Positions 60,959 to 64,000 of a DNA stretch of 64,000 nt are shown one piece after another. Below the pieces are notes generated by a model that was not told the origin of the DNA, did not search any database, and saw only the letters and a list, made by a program, of their open reading frames with translations. Position 1 is the stretch's first letter; every line of letters begins with the position of its first letter. The translations under genes and the position numbers were made by a program. This DNA comes from CAINVV01 sp037137375. Its GTDB lineage: Bacteria > Bacteroidota > Bacteroidia > Bacteroidales > Prolixibacteraceae. The DNA is taken from assembly GCA_037137375.1 (NCBI GenBank), contig JBAXKJ010000013.1, forward strand, positions 1 to 64,000, written 5' to 3'.

Positions 60959-63373
60959 GCTATTGTCGTATTTAGGATTATCCCCGTTTTGTTTCTTCCC
61001 GGATTTTCCAAAATTATAGGTGAAACCGCAATATATAATTCTGGCAGTACGCTTCCTGTTTTCCTGCCGTTGAATTTCAGGCGTATCGATAATTGACTTC
61101 TGAGTCAATGAATTAAGCACATCAGAGATGGTAAAGATAAATGCAGCCTTCTTCTTGAAAACCTCTTGTTTCAGTCCTGAATTAAGTACAAATGAGGGTA
61201 AACGCTTTCCTTGCGGGGTCAATTGAGCTCCCGTGTAGATGGAATTTAGCTGCCAGACGGTACTCTTTGAAAGGTTAACTCCCAGGCTTCCGCTCAGTAA
61301 TACAGAAACATTTGATTTGTTGGTGCCGTAACCGAGTTCTGAAGCATCAATGGTTCTGTAAAAAGTATTGGAACTTAGGTTTATAGTCGCGACTTTCCCT
61401 AATGTTGTGCTTAAGATGAGTTCTAGTCCAGCCGATCTGCTTTTGGCGAGATTTTCCAGTGTCGAGATCAGTGTATCGCCCCTAACTTTTGTGATTGAAG
61501 TGATGCCATTGTAATTAAAGCGAGTGTAAATGGTAGAGAGGAAGGTCGTTGCCCCTTTTTTAAACTTATAACCCAGCTCGAATGAATGAATATCCTCGGG
61601 TTTAAGATAAGCATTTCCTTGCCTGACATTCCGCAGGTCCTGGTATTCGGGAAACGGGTTCAGCTCCTCGTCTTCGGGTCTACGGATACGGTGACTGTAA
61701 TTGAACTGAAATTCATTTTTTTCAGACAATTTATAGGAGGTGTGTAAGGATGGGTAAAGACGGTTGTAATTGCTGTTTATTACTTTGTTTTGAGTGGCAA
61801 GATTGGCGCTGGTAGCAGTCATTTCCCCTCTTAGTCCGACCATGTAACTAAATTTATCCAGCTCTTTTTCATAGGTAAAATAAACCACGTGCGTCGTTTC
61901 GGAATGAATAAATCTGTTGGATCTTGAACTGTCAAAATAGAATTTATTTTGGTTTGCAGCTGTTGTATCGCGGTGCAAATCCATGTCGTTTTTCATGTAA
62001 TCAAGTTCATAACCGGCTTCAAGTTTGGAGTCTTCCGAGAGTGGATTGGCATATTCGGCCAATAATTGTGACTCATTGTTCGAATGATGATAAAACATGT
62101 TATCATAAAAAGTATAGGAAGACGGAAGCCGATAAAGATTCGTATAATAATTGTCCTCCAGTTCGGTCGAATGTGAGCGCGTATAATTCACATTCAATTC
62201 ATGTCCTTCCTTTCCGAAACTATGCTGATAAAAAGAGGTAAACTCCAGGTCGGTTTCAGTTTCCGGCAGAAAGCGATTCCGGTTGTAATCTTCCGACTTG
62301 ACGGAATTATCGTAGACCGTGTAAACAGAATGATCATTTTGCTCCTGGTAGCGATAATTGTAATTTGCTGAAAGACCAAACTTGTTCAGATCGTTCACCT
62401 TATAATCTGCACCCAGACCTCCAATATAGCTGATCGGTCGTCCGTGACTCTCCGAATGATTGACGACGCTTGAGGTCTCCTTTCCATTCAAAAACGTTTG
62501 TGTTGAAATATCATTGATCCTCCTCCTGTCGTCCTGCCTCACTCCTGCATTTCCAAAAATATTGACCTTACCAGGATTGTAGTTCATGGCAAGATTGCCG
62601 TTATACCGGTCATCATTTCCCGCATTGGCACTCACATTTCCATTAAGTCCTAAATTCTTATTCTTCTTCAGAACAATATTGATAATTCCTGAAGTGCCGT
62701 CCGGCTTGTACTTGGCAGAAGGATTGGTGATGATTTCAACTTTCTCTATCGAATTTGCAGGAATCTGCTGAAGTACCGCTGCACGGTTCAGGTTCATCAT
62801 GGCCGAAGGTTTACCGTTGATCAGGATAGTGACATTTTCTGATCCCCGGAGGCTCACATTTCCGTCTATATCCACCTGAACGGATGGAACATTCTGTAAC
62901 AGATCACTCAGGGATCCGGTCTTACTCATCAGGTCCTGCCCTACATTAAAGGTTTTACGGTCAATAAAATTTACGAACGTGGATCTTTGTCCGGTAACCT
63001 CGACCTCTCCCAATGCTTTCACGGTTTCTGCAATATACAATCGCCCGATATTCAATTTACTAGCGGATGCACTAACCTTCAACACTTTAGTTTGGGTATT
63101 CTCGAATCCAATAAAACTATAATTTATCCTGTAGTCACCAAGTGGTACTTTTTCGAAAGAAAATTTCCCTTTGCTGTCAGAAACAGTTCCTGATACAAAA
63201 GTCGAATCCTGTGCTTTCTTCAGGATTACCTGTACAAATTCGAGGGGTTTGTCGGACGATTTTTCTATCACATAACCGGAAATACTTCCCTGGATAGGTT
63301 TTTGGGCAAAGGAGCTAAATGCACTCAGGCAGATGATACAACAGACTGCAGGCCAGTTTTTGGTTTTGAACAT
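60953..63373 (-). CDS. TonB-dependent outer-membrane receptor (non-SusC type)
   Basis: This 806-residue protein has a signal peptide (PAVCCIICLSAFSSFAQ), a carboxypeptidase-regulatory-like domain (about residues 30-110), a TonB-type plug (about 125-215, VSLRGSENVTILINGKPSA, SIEKVEIITNPSAKYKPDG) and a barrel of the OMP_b-brl_3 type. It lacks a SusD partner and an STN domain, so it is not a glycan SusC. It may import a small ligand or have an envelope role. It is convergent with the unrecognised gene at 59306. Confidence 0.88.
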   Translation of the reverse strand: MFKTKNWPAVCCIICLSAFSSFAQKPIQGSISGYVIEKSSDKPLEFVQVILKKAQDSTFVSGTVSDSKGKFSFEKVPLGDYRINYSFIGFENTQTKVLKVSASASKLNIGRLYIAETVKALGEVEVTGQRSTFVNFIDRKTFNVGQDLMSKTGSLSDLLQNVPSVQVDIDGNVSLRGSENVTILINGKPSAMMNLNRAAVLQQIPANSIEKVEIITNPSAKYKPDGTSGIINIVLKKNKNLGLNGNVSANAGNDDRYNGNLAMNYNPGKVNIFGNAGVRQDDRRRINDISTQTFLNGKETSSVVNHSESHGRPISYIGGLGADYKVNDLNKFGLSANYNYRYQEQNDHSVYTVYDNSVKSEDYNRNRFLPETETDLEFTSFYQHSFGKEGHELNVNYTRSHSTELEDNYYTNLYRLPSSYTFYDNMFYHHSNNESQLLAEYANPLSEDSKLEAGYELDYMKNDMDLHRDTTAANQNKFYFDSSRSNRFIHSETTHVVYFTYEKELDKFSYMVGLRGEMTATSANLATQNKVINSNYNRLYPSLHTSYKLSEKNEFQFNYSHRIRRPEDEELNPFPEYQDLRNVRQGNAYLKPEDIHSFELGYKFKKGATTFLSTIYTRFNYNGITSITKVRGDTLISTLENLAKSRSAGLELILSTTLGKVATINLSSNTFYRTIDASELGYGTNKSNVSVLLSGSLGVNLSKSTVWQLNSIYTGAQLTPQGKRLPSFVLNSGLKQEVFKKKAAFIFTISDVLNSLTQKSIIDTPEIQRQENRKRTARIIYCGFTYNFGKSGKKQNGDNPKYDNSL

Positions 63374-63392
63374 AGGTTGAAATAAATATAAG

Positions 63393-63419
63393 CTACAAAG
63401 TAAAGAGTCAACTTTGTAG
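63393..63419. promoter_or_regulatory. Palindrome in the TonB-receptor promoter region
   Basis: CTACAAAGT and ACTTTGTAG form a perfect 9-bp inverted repeat with a 9-base spacer, 20 bases upstream of the receptor ATG on the minus strand. The right position and symmetry suit an operator. A TTACTTTG, one change from the -7 consensus, lies inside it on the minus strand. Confidence 0.5.
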
Positions 63420-63463
63420 AAATATTGGACTTTACCGCATTAGATTAGTTTAATTATCAAATT

Positions 63464-63658
63464 CTAAAAAATGGCATTAAATAAATAACCAACAATCAAT
63501 ATTCCTATGGCAACAACTCCTACAAAAGTCAGGATCAAAGGCATCTTCAAAACTTTTTTCAGGATGATCATTTCGGGGAATGAAAGGCCTATGACTGCCA
63601 TCATGAATGCAAGTGAAGTTCCGAGTGATGCCCCATGGCTTTGGCGAACCGGGCTGCC
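63464..63658 (-). pseudogene. C-terminal fragment of an ArsP/COG0701-like permease
   Basis: The minus strand encodes a tail containing GASLGTSLAFMMAVIGLSF, PEMIILKKVLKMPLI and a final membrane segment VGVVAIGILIVGYLFNAIF, then TAG. This resembles the end of UPF0718/ArsP-type permeases, which should have over 300 residues. The same frame is closed by a TAG about 60 bases before the homology, with no start codon between, and the LamG gene ends there in another frame. The 5' part is therefore missing: a truncated relic at a recombination joint. Confidence 0.6.
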
Positions 63659-63680
63659 TATTTGTGGTTTTTGGAAATTA

Positions 63681-64000
63681 TCAGGGATAAAATCCGGCTA
63701 GCTCCTCTTCCGTCAAGGCCCGGCTAAAAACCGCCAATCCGCCAATCTGACCCTTAAAGAAATTCCCCATTCCTGATTTTAGCAACACGGCACCAACCGT
63801 AAAATCGGATCCGTTATTCCCCATTCCATCAGGAAAAAGCCAGGGATTCTTGGACCGTATTATTCCATTTGAATAGCCTTCAAATCCTTTGGTGTGATCA
63901 ATCAGTTCAGGCTCACGTGGTTCAAATTTACCGTTCAGAAATGACCTGATACATAAACCATCGTAAGTAAAAGCAACGCATACCCAGGTATTTGCCGGAA
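63681..64000 (-). CDS. C-terminal part of a LamG/concanavalin-like protein (5' end outside window)
   Basis: The last 106 codons are in the window (first full codon at 63998). They show TWVCVAFTYDG, FLNGKFEP, FTVGAVLLKSG, FFKGQIGGLAVFSRALTEEEL, the usual last strands of a LamG-type jelly roll, ending in TGA. Such proteins bind or cut glycans or are surface adhesins. The larger gene and its other domains cannot be seen. Confidence 0.75.
   Translation of the reverse strand, partial: PANTWVCVAFTYDGLCIRSFLNGKFEPREPELIDHTKGFEGYSNGIIRSKNPWLFPDGMGNNGSDFTVGAVLLKSGMGNFFKGQIGGLAVFSRALTEEELAGFYP

Noticed and set aside
63507..63701. Plus-strand 64-codon ORF as a gene
   Set aside because: It lies opposite a minus-strand frame with clear permease-tail features and opposite the LamG end; no leader or family signal was seen.

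Overview
The window looks like chromosomal DNA of a polysaccharide-degrading member of the Bacteroidota. The evidence is SusC/SusD pairs, FecR/ECF-sigma pairs, lipoprotein signals, A-rich start contexts with few Shine-Dalgarno sites, and -7 boxes of the TAnnTTTG type. The sulfatases, GH29 enzymes and style of the SusC N-termini suggest a marine or sediment Marinilabiliales/Prolixibacteraceae-like organism; that placement is inference. No transposase, integrase, phage gene or CRISPR array was seen.

Region 1 (1-30.2 kb, visibly AT-richer) is a compound polysaccharide-utilization locus. Module 1 is ECF sigma, FecR anti-sigma, SusC, SusD, then GH43, GH10 xylanase and a CE6-like acetyl-xylan esterase: a xylan system. 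Module 2 repeats ECF sigma, FecR, SusC, SusD. Module 3 is a SusC/SusD pair without its own sigma/anti-sigma; its SusC has lost most of the STN signalling domain. GH29 fucosidase, two S1 sulfatases, a TauE/SafE-like permease and an M24 aminopeptidase follow, which points to a sulfated, fucose-containing glycan. Each susC is preceded by a strong hairpin, and two of these share sequence.

Region 2 (30.2-38.1 kb) is housekeeping-like: tRNA-Leu(GAG), a possible tRNA 3'-end remnant, small envelope proteins, an MBL-fold hydrolase, a TPR/PD40/OmpA protein, class II fructose-bisphosphate aldolase, and a two-gene operon with the homocysteine and reactivation modules of methionine synthase as separate proteins. 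A family of short REP-like palindromes is scattered between 31 and 35 kb.

Region 3 (38.1-48.7 kb) is pentose catabolism: GH51 arabinofuranosidase diverging from a GntR-type regulator, then xylulokinase, GH3 beta-xylosidase, xylose isomerase, a xylose/H+ symporter and an FkbM methyltransferase. Extracellular xylan breakdown in region 1 would feed this pathway.

Region 4 (48.7-52.8 kb) has a leader with a 14-codon upstream ORF and a sequesterable Shine-Dalgarno, a soluble PRC/MgtE-N/CBS protein and an atypical NRAMP-family transporter, then an unrecognised lipoprotein.

Region 5 (52.8-64 kb) is a 6-deoxyhexose cluster: AraC regulator diverging from RhaT, a UroD-family methyltransferase, two GH29 enzymes, a RhaM-type mutarotase and an unrecognised membrane-anchored protein. 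A convergent TonB-dependent receptor, a truncated permease remnant and the end of a LamG protein close the window. The most provocative idea is that the UroD-family methyltransferase acts on O-methylated fucose or rhamnose, perhaps with the split methionine-synthase modules.
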